Shown here in pieces: positions 8,599 through 16,333 of a stretch of 64,000 bases of DNA. The stretch is from Thermodesulfobacteriota bacterium (lineage in GTDB: Bacteria > Desulfobacterota_D > UBA1144 > Nemesobacterales > UBA2774). The stretch's first letter is position 1; each line of letters opens with the position of its first letter. The stretch spans positions 1 to 64,000 of the forward strand of contig JBFMCV010000002.1 in assembly GCA_040754335.1 (NCBI GenBank), in the 5' to 3' direction. The notes below the pieces were generated by a model, which saw nothing but the letters and a program-made list of their open reading frames with translations, had not been told where the DNA came from and made no database searches. The position numbers were made by a program, and so were the translations under genes.

Positions 8599-8631
8599 TT
8601 CCGGAACGGTGAAGCTTTCACCGTCCCGGAA
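8599..8631 (-). terminator. Hairpin downstream of the phasin-like gene
   Basis: TTCCGGAACGGTGAA and TTCACCGTCCCGGAA pair over 15 bp with one mismatch around a 3-nt loop, about 50 bp past the phasin stop. On the minus strand it is followed by AATATTTAAT rather than a clean T-run, so it may be a weak terminator or a 3'-protecting stem. Confidence 0.55.
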
Positions 8632-8682
8632 TCCCATCATCGCCCTGTTAGGAGTTCGGATGTCGGTTGAATAGGGAGCGTA

Positions 8683-9120
8683 TCAGGCGTTGAAGAGGTT
8701 GAAATATTCGCCGAAAAGCGAAAAAGCCCTTTCGATGTTTTCCTGAGCCATCGCGCGGGCGTCCTTCGTGAACTTCTCGGTCATGCTCTTCGCCGTCTGT
8801 ATCTGCTCCTTACGGTATGTAAGATAGCGGTCGAGCTGTTCGGATACCTTCTTAGCGCTCCCGTCGTAGGGGAGGTCCTTAACGAACGGCAGGTCCTTCG
8901 GGAAATCCTTGTAGAACCCGCTCAGGTTCGTCACGAACTCCTTTTCGAGGCCGAAAATATGGTCGGCCTGGGCGCCTAACGCCTTAATGTTCTGCTCTAC
9001 GAGCGAGAACGTGAAATCGAGGCCGTTAAGATAGTTCTCTTTTACGAGACCTGAAAACTCCTTAACGGGCTCCGTTAACTCCTTAACCTTCGATGCTGCT
9101 TTCTTTGTAGTTTCGGACAT
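8683..9120 (-). CDS. Phasin-like protein
   Basis: 145-residue helical, charged protein resembling phasins, which coat polyhydroxyalkanoate granules. After MSETTKKAASKVKELTEPVKEF come long amphipathic helices, a Pro-rich break (KDFPKDLPFVKDLP), then a coiled-coil-like C-terminal half ending FSLFGEYFNLFNA. The ATG at 9120 is chosen because AGGAGG lies eight bases before it; the longer frame to 9186 would overlap the promoter. No PHA synthase or depolymerase is in the window, so a granule role rests on the fold alone. Confidence 0.72.
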   Translation of the reverse strand: MSETTKKAASKVKELTEPVKEFSGLVKENYLNGLDFTFSLVEQNIKALGAQADHIFGLEKEFVTNLSGFYKDFPKDLPFVKDLPYDGSAKKVSEQLDRYLTYRKEQIQTAKSMTEKFTKDARAMAQENIERAFSLFGEYFNLFNA

Positions 9121-9152
9121 GGCGAAACCTCCTGATATTTTTTCTAAAGAAC

Positions 9153-9180
9153 AATATAAACTGGATCGGGGATGTGTCAA
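9153..9180 (-). promoter_or_regulatory. Sigma-70-type promoter of the phasin-like gene
   Basis: Minus-strand TTGACA, a 16-bp spacer and TATATT, about 30 bp before the ATG at 9120. The -35 is consensus and the -10 one base off; this is one of the clearest promoters in the window and suggests strong constitutive expression. Confidence 0.65.
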
Positions 9181-9439
9181 GGGCATTTATTCGCAAATGC
9201 ACAAAATAATATTTGTTGTAGGACAGGCGGTTATATGTGTTAATAAAATATTAACAGTCGCATGTGCTAATAGAAAATAGGCCCCTTATATAGCTATGAT
9301 TGAATTATTACAGCGGGTTAAGTCAGCTATTCGTGACGGGGTTCACGAACTTGAGGGTGAATCCGCCGGACGCGGAGATAATTTTAAGGTTAGAATGTTC
9401 TCGGCGGTTATTATTCTGTCCGCGTCTGGATAGTAAAGG
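9181..9439. other. Divergent intergenic region with inverted repeats
   Basis: Between the phasin promoter and the CDP-alcohol phosphotransferase gene. TTCGTGA/TCACGAA pair at 9330-9349. Further on, GACGCGGA (9369-9376) and TCCGCGTC (9419-9426) are inverted around an AT-rich stretch ending 13 bp before the ATG, so the leader could fold. No gene seen. Confidence 0.4.
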
Positions 9440-10018
9440 ATGAAATACGCATCGTTTAAATCGGTTCCCGATCTCCTCTCATTCGCGAGGCTCCTCCTCG
9501 TGCCCGTCATCTGGGCGCTCGCCGCGCTAGGCCTGCCGGTCTGGACTGGCGTCGTACTCCTGGCTGCCGGTCTCACCGACGTGCTCGACGGGATAATCGC
9601 GCGGAGGTGGGGCGTCGTTACGGCATACGGGAGCAGGCTCGACTCGATCGCCGACACGCTCATGGAGATATCGGCCGCCGGGGCGGTCATTCTGCTGAGG
9701 CCCGACATTGTCGCGTCGCACTGGCTCATACTCTCAGTGTGGGTCGCGGTGGAGGCGTCTTCAATCCTCCTGGGCTGGATAAAGTTCAGGAGGATAGGGG
9801 ACCTCCACCTCTACCTGTCGAAGGCGGCAGGCATAGTTGCATACGGGTTCGTCATATACACTCTCGTCATTGCTTACAACGAGGCGTTTTTTTACGCTGC
9901 TGTCCCGACCCTCATCCTGGCGTCGCTCGAATGCCTGCTGCTCCAGCTCTTCGCCCGGAGCGTGGACGAGCACATGAGGTCGATATACCACGCATACCGC
10001 GCGGGGAGGCTCTTTTGA
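9440..10018 (+). CDS. CDP-alcohol phosphatidyltransferase family membrane protein
   Basis: Integral membrane enzyme transferring a phosphatidyl-type group from a CDP-alcohol to an alcohol acceptor in phospholipid synthesis. The full family signature is present: Asp47, Asp50-Gly51, Ala54-Arg55, Gly64, Asp68 and Asp72 (D-x2-DG-x2-AR-x8-G-x3-D-x3-D), giving the metal site. Several hydrophobic helices span the 192 residues. Whether it makes phosphatidylglycerophosphate, cardiolipin or phosphatidylinositol phosphate cannot be decided. AAAGG lies close before the ATG. Confidence 0.9.
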   Translation: MKYASFKSVPDLLSFARLLLVPVIWALAALGLPVWTGVVLLAAGLTDVLDGIIARRWGVVTAYGSRLDSIADTLMEISAAGAVILLRPDIVASHWLILSVWVAVEASSILLGWIKFRRIGDLHLYLSKAAGIVAYGFVIYTLVIAYNEAFFYAAVPTLILASLECLLLQLFARSVDEHMRSIYHAYRAGRLF

Positions 10019-10337
10019 CGCATTCCGACTTCTTCCGCCACTACGCCATGTTCCGCAGCCCTATACCCCCGCGAAGGTGGCGGAGTGGCGGAAACCTTAT
10101 TCCGAATGCTCACCTCTCTTTGTCATTTCGAACGTATGTGAGAAATCTATTTTGTAAAGTAAATGAAAACAACAGATTTCTCCCGTTGGTCGATATGACA
10201 TTGTAGGTTAAGCATAGGAGATTCCAACGAATCATATATGAGCGCAGATTCTGTGCCTCAGCATGCACGAGTCGGGCTGCGTTACCGGTTGAGCTGAAGA
10301 GGTACATGAGAATCGGATATGCGCCGCACGTTGTGTG
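10019..10337. repeat. Repeat-filled intergenic region (families E, B and D)
   Basis: Family E palindrome at 10,033-10,093, family B palindrome at 10,120-10,201, then a degenerate family D element from about 10,229 (ATATGAGCGCAGATTCTG, later CCGGTTGAGC and TACATGAGAATCGGATATG) reaching the stop of the next gene near 10,335. The E-then-B order repeats that at 5485-5657. No gene seen. Confidence 0.75.
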
Positions 10338-10631
10338 CTAGAACTGCGTCTTGAAATATAGGAACGGCGGAAGCACGACGCTTATGGTTTTCCTGTCAGC
10401 GCTCGAAATGACGAGCGGGAGGTCTTCTGCCCTGAGCGAGGGGGAATCGTAAGAGAGGCCGGGATTCTTTTCGAGCCTGAGCCCGCGTTCGAGCGACAAA
10501 GCGGTCTCGGCAGGCAAGGTGCGGGTCTCGGCCCTGGCCAGGAGCACTTCACTCTTTCCAGTGTCGTCTTGAGCGGCGGAGAAGGACGCCGCCGCGAGCA
10601 TTATCATTATTGTAGCAATTAACGTTCTCAA
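10338..10631 (-). CDS. Small secreted protein of unknown function
   Basis: 97-residue product starting at TTG; AAGGAG seven bases upstream supports that start. A signal peptide (about 1-20, ending SFSAAQ) is followed by about 77 residues with no recognised domain: a charged part with LPAETALSLERGLRLEKNPG and a hydrophobic C-terminus (ISVVLPPFLYFKTQF). It has no obvious partner; repeats fill both flanks. Confidence 0.6.
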   Translation of the reverse strand: MRTLIATIMIMLAAASFSAAQDDTGKSEVLLARAETRTLPAETALSLERGLRLEKNPGLSYDSPSLRAEDLPLVISSADRKTISVVLPPFLYFKTQF

Positions 10632-11010
10632 TCTTCATCTCCTTACTTCTATTTCGTTAGACACATTAACTAGACGATTGGATGCAGAAAAATTGGACAG
10701 GATGGAGGAAAAATTGGGGACATGCATCCTCATGCGGGAATATTTTGTTGATTGGGCGGCAATTAGGACTTGAAGGCGGTCACCCGTGCATCAGCGAATA
10801 TGCAACCCGTTCGATCCTTCGACCCTTCGACTTCGCTCAGGACAGGCTCGCAGATTAGTATTATTAGGGCTCCATTGTTTGGCGAAAGCTGAGGAGTAAC
10901 AGAATAATCATATATGAGCGCAGATTCTGCGCCTCAGGACGAACGGGTTGGGGAACGTTGACGGCTAGAGCAGAGTGGTTGGATGGAATCGTAAATAAAT
11001 ACTACGTGCG
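10632..11010. repeat. Intergenic region with family F and D repeats
   Basis: Family F text (CTTCGACTTCGCTCAGGACA) near 10,818-10,848 and a family D element at about 10,905-10,985 (ATATGAGCGCAGATTCTGCG, CTCAGGACGAACGGGTTGG, TTGGATGGAATCGTAAA). The last motif recurs at about 17,700-17,720. The first 100 bp hold the leader of the small secreted protein gene. No gene seen. Confidence 0.65.
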
Positions 11011-11796
11011 TTAATACCTGGACAGAGTGCCGCCGTCGACGACTATCACTTCGCCCGTGATGTAGTCTGACGCGCGTGAAGCGAGGAGCACCGTCACGCC
11101 TTTCAAGTCGTCCTCCCCGCCGAACCTGCCCGCGGGTATGGACGCGAGGAGCTCGTCCCCCTTATTCATGAATTCGGGGCTCAGCACTGGCTCCGTCATG
11201 TTAGTCGGGAACCATCCGGGAGCGATCGCGTTCACGCAGATATTGTGCTTTATCCACCTCACCGCGAGGTCCTTCGTCAGCGTCACCACCGCGCCCTTCG
11301 ACGCGACGTATGCAGGGGCGCTCACGAGGCTCGTCGTCTGGTAGCCCATGACTGAGGAGATGTTTATTATCTTGCCGCCGCCCGACTTTATCATCACCTT
11401 AGCCGCCTCCCTCGAGCAGAGGAACGTGCCCGTGAGGTTTATGCCGATGATCTTCTCCCAGTCCTCGAGTTTCGTATCTTCGGGGAGGCCGCCCATGGCT
11501 ATCCCGGCGTTATTGACGAGTATGTCGAGCTTCTCGAATTCAGCGACGGTATCTGAGACCATCTTTATTACGTCAGCCTCGGAGGAGACGTCGCACTTGA
11601 GCGGGAGCGTTTTCACCCCGGCGATCCCTGCAATCTCGCGCGCAGTGTTCTCGCACCCCTCGAGGTTCCTCGCGCACACGACGACGTCGGCCCCCGCTTC
11701 GGCGAGCGCGAGCACCATCTGCTTCCCTATCCCCGTGTACCCTCCCGTGACCACCGCAGTCCTGCCTGTGAGATCGAATAGCTCTTTTACGTTCAT
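11011..11796 (-). CDS. Short-chain dehydrogenase/reductase
   Basis: Cytosolic NAD(P)-dependent oxidoreductase of the classical SDR family, 261 residues from the chosen start. The nucleotide-binding TGGYTGIG is at 17-24, NNAG at about 95-98, catalytic Ser148 with Tyr163-x3-Lys167, and a C-terminal YITGEVIVVDGG typical of FabG and sugar-alcohol dehydrogenases. The substrate is unknown. The ATG at 11,796 has AGGAGG six bases upstream, which excludes the longer frame to 11,826. Confidence 0.9.
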   Translation of the reverse strand: MNVKELFDLTGRTAVVTGGYTGIGKQMVLALAEAGADVVVCARNLEGCENTAREIAGIAGVKTLPLKCDVSSEADVIKMVSDTVAEFEKLDILVNNAGIAMGGLPEDTKLEDWEKIIGINLTGTFLCSREAAKVMIKSGGGKIINISSVMGYQTTSLVSAPAYVASKGAVVTLTKDLAVRWIKHNICVNAIAPGWFPTNMTEPVLSPEFMNKGDELLASIPAGRFGGEDDLKGVTVLLASRASDYITGEVIVVDGGTLSRY

Positions 11797-11827
11797 GATT
11801 TGCCTCCTGTGGTTCCCCTCATGCAAT

Positions 11828-11950
11828 GTCCTTCGACAAGCTCAGGACGAACGGGTTTAGAATTCAAATCCTCCCTAACCCTCCTTTTTCTAAGGAGGGA
11901 ATTAAAAGGATTTTCCCCCTTTGGAAAAGGGGGAGTAAGGGGGATTTTCC
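11828..11950. repeat. Repeat block (families F and G)
   Basis: Family F (CTTCGACAAGCTCAGGACGA then ACGGG) runs into family G: AAATCCTCCCTAACCCTCC, CTAAGGAGGG, then TTTTCCCCCTTTGGAAAAGG with GGGGGA. Family G text recurs at about 27,315-27,432, partly at 24,122-24,165 and in the tandem array at the left edge. Confidence 0.7.
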
Positions 11951-11974
11951 ATATGCTTCTCATAAAGCCTAAAT

Positions 11975-13381
11975 CTACTTCTTCGTCCCGGGCTCGGTCA
12001 TGGACCACGGGTCGAGGAGCTGCTTCAGCTTCTCCGCCGGAAGCACCTTCTTCTCGAGCGCGACCTGCCTCACCGTTTTTCCCGTCTCGTAGGCCTCCTT
12101 CGCTATCTTGGCCGCGCTGTCGTATCCGATCACGGGGGCGAGGCTCGTGCACATGGCGAGGCTCTTCTCTATCATCTCCTCGCAGCGCTTCTTATCGGCT
12201 TTAATGCCCTTCACGCACTTGTCCGTGAACACCTGCGACACCTTGCCGAGGAGCTCTATCGACTGGAGCAGGTTATGACCCTTCACAGGCATCATGACGT
12301 TAAGCTCGAAGTTCCCGAACGTCCCTCCTATCGTTATAGTGAGGTCGTTCCCGATGACCTGCGCCGCTACCTGGCACACGGCTTCGGGGATGACGGGGTT
12401 CACTTTCCCCGGCATGATCGACGAGCCCGGCTGTACGGGCGGTATCATTATCTCGCCTATGCCGCAGCGTGGGCCGCTCCCGAGCCACCTTATGTCGTTC
12501 GCTATCTTCATCAGGCTCACGGCGAGGGTCTTGAGAGACCCGCTCGCCTCGACTACGGCGTCCTTCGAGCCCTGCGCCTCGAAATGGTTCTCCGCCTCGA
12601 CGAGCCTGGTGCCCGTCATCTTGCTGAGCCTCCTGGCGACTAGCCCCGCGAACTTCGGGTGCGTGTTTATGCCCGTGCCCACGGCCGTGCCGCCTATGGC
12701 GAGCTCCGAGAGCTCCTCCCTCGCGTGCTCCACTCTCCTTATCCCGTGCTTTATCATGCTCGCGTATCCGCTGAATTCCTGGCCCAGCCTGATAGGCGTC
12801 GCGTCCTGGAGGTGCGTGCGCCCGATCTTTACTATCTTGTCGAACTCGCGCGCCTTCGCGGAGAGCGCCTTCTCAAGGTTCTTCAGGGCCGGCAACAGCA
12901 CGTCGTTTATCGCGAGTATCGCTGAGACGTGGATCGCGGTCGGGTAGACGTCGTTGCTCGACTGCCCCATGTTCACGTGGTCGTTCGGGTGTATGCCGGA
13001 CTTGTCCCCTTTCTTTACGCCTATTATTTCGTTAGCGCGGTTGGCTATGACCTCGTTCGTGTTCATGTTGGTCGACGTGCCCGAGCCCGTCTGGAAGACG
13101 TCGAGTACGAAATGGTCGTCGAGCTTACCGTCGATGACCTCCTTCGCCGCCCTTACTATAGCGGTCCCGGTCTTCTTGCTGAGGAGCCCGAGCTGCATGT
13201 TGGACTCGGCCGCCGCGAGCTTAATTATCCCCATCGCCTTTACGAGAAGACTGTGCTTGCGTATTCCGCTTATCGGGAAATTCTCTATCGCCCTCGCGGT
13301 CTGGGCGCCGTAATATGCGTTCGACGGGACTTCCATCTCCCCCATCGAATCGTATTCTATTCTCGTAGATTTACTGGCCAT
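11975..13381 (-). CDS. fumC: Class II fumarate hydratase
   Basis: Cytosolic TCA-cycle enzyme interconverting fumarate and L-malate, an oxygen-stable homotetramer without an Fe-S cluster. The 468 residues match FumC. GSGTSTNMN is at 99-107, GRTHLQDATP at 187-196, and the superfamily signature GSSIMPGKVNP at 319-329. Gly at the sixth position of that signature, and GNFELNV further on, favour fumarase over aspartase (which has MPAKVNP). The glyoxylate-shunt fusion at 49 kb makes malate for the same pathway. Its leader abuts intergenic repeats. Confidence 0.93.
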   Translation of the reverse strand: MASKSTRIEYDSMGEMEVPSNAYYGAQTARAIENFPISGIRKHSLLVKAMGIIKLAAAESNMQLGLLSKKTGTAIVRAAKEVIDGKLDDHFVLDVFQTGSGTSTNMNTNEVIANRANEIIGVKKGDKSGIHPNDHVNMGQSSNDVYPTAIHVSAILAINDVLLPALKNLEKALSAKAREFDKIVKIGRTHLQDATPIRLGQEFSGYASMIKHGIRRVEHAREELSELAIGGTAVGTGINTHPKFAGLVARRLSKMTGTRLVEAENHFEAQGSKDAVVEASGSLKTLAVSLMKIANDIRWLGSGPRCGIGEIMIPPVQPGSSIMPGKVNPVIPEAVCQVAAQVIGNDLTITIGGTFGNFELNVMMPVKGHNLLQSIELLGKVSQVFTDKCVKGIKADKKRCEEMIEKSLAMCTSLAPVIGYDSAAKIAKEAYETGKTVRQVALEKKVLPAEKLKQLLDPWSMTEPGTKK

Positions 13382-13651
13382 AAAACTCCTCCTTGGGTTC
13401 TTTGTTCAGGGAGATTAATTATGCCATAACAGGGATATTTTTCTAATTTGGGAGGGGGTGTCGATAAATCTTTGTAGGAGCGGCATCTTGCCGCGATTGA
13501 TTTGGATAGAAAGACTAGATTCCCGATAAAAGCATTCGGGAATGACAGGAATAAAAAACAACGAGATTGCCGCGGTCGCACACTTCGCTCCCTCGCAAAG
13601 ACAGCTTAAGGAAGGCAAAGGGAATTTGCATACGAGCGCAGGTTCTGCGCC
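13382..13651. repeat. Intergenic repeats between fumC and the permease gene
   Basis: Family C hairpin GTAGGAGCGGCATCTTGCC at 13,474-13,498, then TTCCCGATAAAAGCATTCGG, family A-type text (GAGATTGCCGCGGTCGCA, CCCTCGCAAAGACAG) up to about 13,605, and family D text (ACGAGCGCAGGTTCTGCGCC) at 13,632-13,651 that runs into the stop of the permease gene. No gene seen. Confidence 0.7.
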
Positions 13652-15361
13652 TCACACATTAAAGAACAGCCTTATCTTCACGTCGTCGTGCTTAGCCGAA
13701 GTCTCTATCCTGTCGGGATAGACGCCCGTGAGGAAGTCCTTTATCCCGTGCACGAACGCCTCTTCCTCGACGTAATGCCTGTGCTTCGCTCCTACTGCGG
13801 GGAGGGATATGAGCGTACCCTTGTATTCGATTATTACCTCCAGGTTCACCTCGTCATATCCCGCCTCAAGTTTTATTGGCCCCTGCGTAAGCTTCGCCTC
13901 CGTCAGATGGTGGATTATCTGCTCGGTAGACGAGACCGCGTGGTCTATTATCTCGTCGTCCAGCCTCCATTCCTTCTCGTGCGATTTCAGGTGCTCGCGG
14001 AGGTGCTCGCAGGACGGGAGCGCCTTGTCATAGAGGAATACGTCCTTCTTCTTTATGCCGAGACGGAATATGAGGACGAGCACGACTGACGAGATGAGCG
14101 CGAGAGAGAGTGTCGTATCCGTCATGAGCCTGAGCCATTCGGGAAAGCTGTCGAAATAGTCCTCGAAGACCTTCCTCCCTATTCCCAGCAGGAGCGACAC
14201 GCCTACGACGTACGTCATCCTCGAGTCGAGGTTCCTCGTCGTCATTATCTCGATCCCTCCCGAGATCATGAACGCCCCGCTTACGACGAGCGACGCCCCG
14301 ACCACGGAGAGCGGGAGCATGAGGAAGAGCGCGGATATCTTGGGCAAGAACGCGAGCACTATGAGGAATATGCCGGCGGGGAAGGCCATGTATCGGCTCG
14401 TCGAGCCCGCAGCCTGCGAGAGGCCTACTATGCCCGGCGTCGCGTTCATGCCGGGCGCGCCCATGAAGCCGCCCAGCATGCACCCGATGCCGTCGGCCAG
14501 CATGCCCTTTTTTATCGGGCCGAAGTCGGGACGCCTCCAGCCGGAGTCGTTTATCTTCTCAGCCGTCGTGACGACGCCTATCGTCCTAAGCGACGCGGCT
14601 ATACCGGCCGTGAGGAACGCGGGGATGAGAGACGCGTCGAAGCTGTAGGATATGTAGCTTGGGTCGGGAAGGTCGAATACCGCTGCGTTCCTGAAAAGCT
14701 CGATCGAGCTTGCGGGCACGATGCCCAGGAAAAGGGCGGCGACGAACCCGATAGCTATCCCGAAGAGCGAGCACAGGAGCCTGAGAATCCCCTTGAACCA
14801 GACGCTGAACCCCATGATTATCGCGATCGCTATGACGCCCACAAGCAGGTTCTCCGAGTATTGAGGCTTTCCGAACCCTTTCACGTCGAGCAGGTTGCCG
14901 AGAGCCACGAGGCCGAGCTCGATGCCGATGACGAGGACTATGAACCCCGACACGGCGGGCGGGAATATCGGTTTCAGTCGTCGGAGGAATAGCGCCATCA
15001 GCACCTCTACAGCCCCCGCGAATATAGTCATGGCGAATACGGCCGGGAGCCCGCCCGCCTTGACGGCGAGCACGGAGGGGGCGAGGTATACGGCCGAATA
15101 GACCGGGGACGCGAAATAACCCGACCCTATAGGACCCTTCCAGAGGGACTGGAGAATGGTCGCAATGCCGATTGCTATCATCCCCATGCTAATGGCGCTT
15201 GCCGTCACTTTCTCCGGCACGTCGCCGTAGCTCGCTATGAGCACTATATAGACGAGCGTGACTGCGATGTAGACCGTGAACTGGAAGCCGAGGGGGATAA
15301 GCCTGCGGATGGGGGGCATGTCGGTTACGCCGTATATCAGGTCGCTCGGTTTCGTGGCCAC
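13652..15361 (-). CDS. NCS2-type (UraA/XanP-like) permease with cytosolic C-terminal domain
   Basis: Inner-membrane permease of the nucleobase-cation symporter 2 family, probably proton-coupled; substrate unknown. Residues 20-440 contain many hydrophobic helices and the family core GLSQAAGSTSR (about 313-323) after MLADGIGCMLGGFMG. Unlike UraA (about 430 residues) it has a soluble tail of about 125 residues (445-569) with EIIDHAVSSTEQIIHHL and strands LEVIIEYKG and VKIRLFFNV, resembling a degenerate GHKL ATPase or anti-sigma-kinase fold. The stop codon TGA belongs to an adjoining family D repeat. Confidence 0.85.
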   Translation of the reverse strand: MATKPSDLIYGVTDMPPIRRLIPLGFQFTVYIAVTLVYIVLIASYGDVPEKVTASAISMGMIAIGIATILQSLWKGPIGSGYFASPVYSAVYLAPSVLAVKAGGLPAVFAMTIFAGAVEVLMALFLRRLKPIFPPAVSGFIVLVIGIELGLVALGNLLDVKGFGKPQYSENLLVGVIAIAIIMGFSVWFKGILRLLCSLFGIAIGFVAALFLGIVPASSIELFRNAAVFDLPDPSYISYSFDASLIPAFLTAGIAASLRTIGVVTTAEKINDSGWRRPDFGPIKKGMLADGIGCMLGGFMGAPGMNATPGIVGLSQAAGSTSRYMAFPAGIFLIVLAFLPKISALFLMLPLSVVGASLVVSGAFMISGGIEIMTTRNLDSRMTYVVGVSLLLGIGRKVFEDYFDSFPEWLRLMTDTTLSLALISSVVLVLIFRLGIKKKDVFLYDKALPSCEHLREHLKSHEKEWRLDDEIIDHAVSSTEQIIHHLTEAKLTQGPIKLEAGYDEVNLEVIIEYKGTLISLPAVGAKHRHYVEEEAFVHGIKDFLTGVYPDRIETSAKHDDVKIRLFFNV

Positions 15362-15688
15362 GGGCGGTTCCTCTCTGTGAAAGCCGGGATAAACGAATCT
15401 ACTTTATGGAGAGGGGTAATTCAACAGGCGGGCATTACTTCAATTGGATCTTTTCACTGTCCTTAAATAAATTTTAACGACTCCCCATGCTCTACTCCTT
15501 CTGACTCGTAGGAGCGCCATCTTGGCGCGATCATAGTTGGGAATCGCGGCTGGAAGCCGCTCCTACAGTTATAGGTAGAGGGCGGTATAAGCGGTACGCG
15601 TAATCCGGTAATGCTTAGCCCTTAAAACTTTCCCCCTTTTCCATCGTATAATATCCGTATCTTGCATGTGAGCTGAGACGGGCAGCCT
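15362..15688. other. Divergent intergenic region with family C palindrome
   Basis: Separates the permease and sigma-factor genes. A full family C palindrome occupies 15,508-15,566 (GTAGGAGCGCCATCTTGGC, then GCGGCTGGAAGCCGC and TCCTAC). A TATAAT at 15,647-15,652 is about 35 bp before the sigma-factor start, but no good -35 is seen. No gene seen. Confidence 0.55.
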
Positions 15689-16324
15689 GTGTTCGGAATA
15701 AACTCGAAAAGCGGCATATCGGACGAAGAGGCTATGCGGAAATTTCAGAAGGGCGACGACGGGAGCTTCGACCTCCTCCTCGGCCGGCACGGGGCCGGTG
15801 TGCTCAGGTTCATTGTCAGGATGACGGGCGCGGAGAAGCCCCAGGCCGAGGACCTGCTCCAGGAAATCTTCATGAAGGTGATAGAGCGGAGGAAGAATTA
15901 CGACCCCGGCCAGAAGTTCTCGACGTGGCTATACAGCATAGCGCGGAACCACTGCATAGATTTTCTCAGGACCGAGAGCTACAGGAGGCACAGTTCGCTC
16001 GACGCCCCGCTGTCCATGGAGGAAGAGGGGGGCGCCGTCGTCATCGACCTCGTAAGGAGCGGCGACAGGGACCAGGAGGAGAGGGCGTTCGACCTCGAGG
16101 TGAAGGAGCTTATAGACATAGGCGTCAGGGGTTTGAAAGAGGAGTTCAGGGAAGTATTCTTGCTTAGAGAGGTGGAGGGGCTTTCGTTCGAGGAGATAGC
16201 CGTGGTTACGGAATCACCGCTCGGAACGGTAAAGAGCCGCCTCCGCTACGCGTACAAGGGACTCCGCCAGATATTCACGGAGTCGGGGTATTTCGAGGAA
16301 AAACAGAAAGCGAAAGGGGTGTGA
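15689..16324 (+). CDS. ECF-type RNA polymerase sigma factor
   Basis: Alternative sigma-70 family factor directing RNA polymerase to a stress or envelope regulon. Of 211 residues, about 12-85 form region 2 (DEEAMRKFQKGDDGSF, then AEDLLQEIFMKVIERR and FSTWLYSIARNHCIDFLR) and about 140-198 region 4 (LREVEGLSFEEIAVVTESPL then TVKSRLRYAYKGLR). There is no region 3. The GTG start has a weak ribosome-binding site, but the next ATG would cut into region 2. The zinc-finger anti-sigma gene follows nine bases downstream, the usual paired arrangement. Confidence 0.92.
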   Translation: MFGINSKSGISDEEAMRKFQKGDDGSFDLLLGRHGAGVLRFIVRMTGAEKPQAEDLLQEIFMKVIERRKNYDPGQKFSTWLYSIARNHCIDFLRTESYRRHSSLDAPLSMEEEGGAVVIDLVRSGDRDQEERAFDLEVKELIDIGVRGLKEEFREVFLLREVEGLSFEEIAVVTESPLGTVKSRLRYAYKGLRQIFTESGYFEEKQKAKGV

Positions 16325-16333
16325 CCGGAAAAG

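Noticed and set aside
10110-10307. 65-codon minus-strand frame
   Set aside because: Formed by palindromic repeats of families B and D.
11975-13381. Aspartase as an alternative for the fumarase gene
   Set aside because: The signature is MPGKVNP, not MPAKVNP, and the GNFELNV text is fumarase-like, although VIPE after the signature is shared with aspartases.
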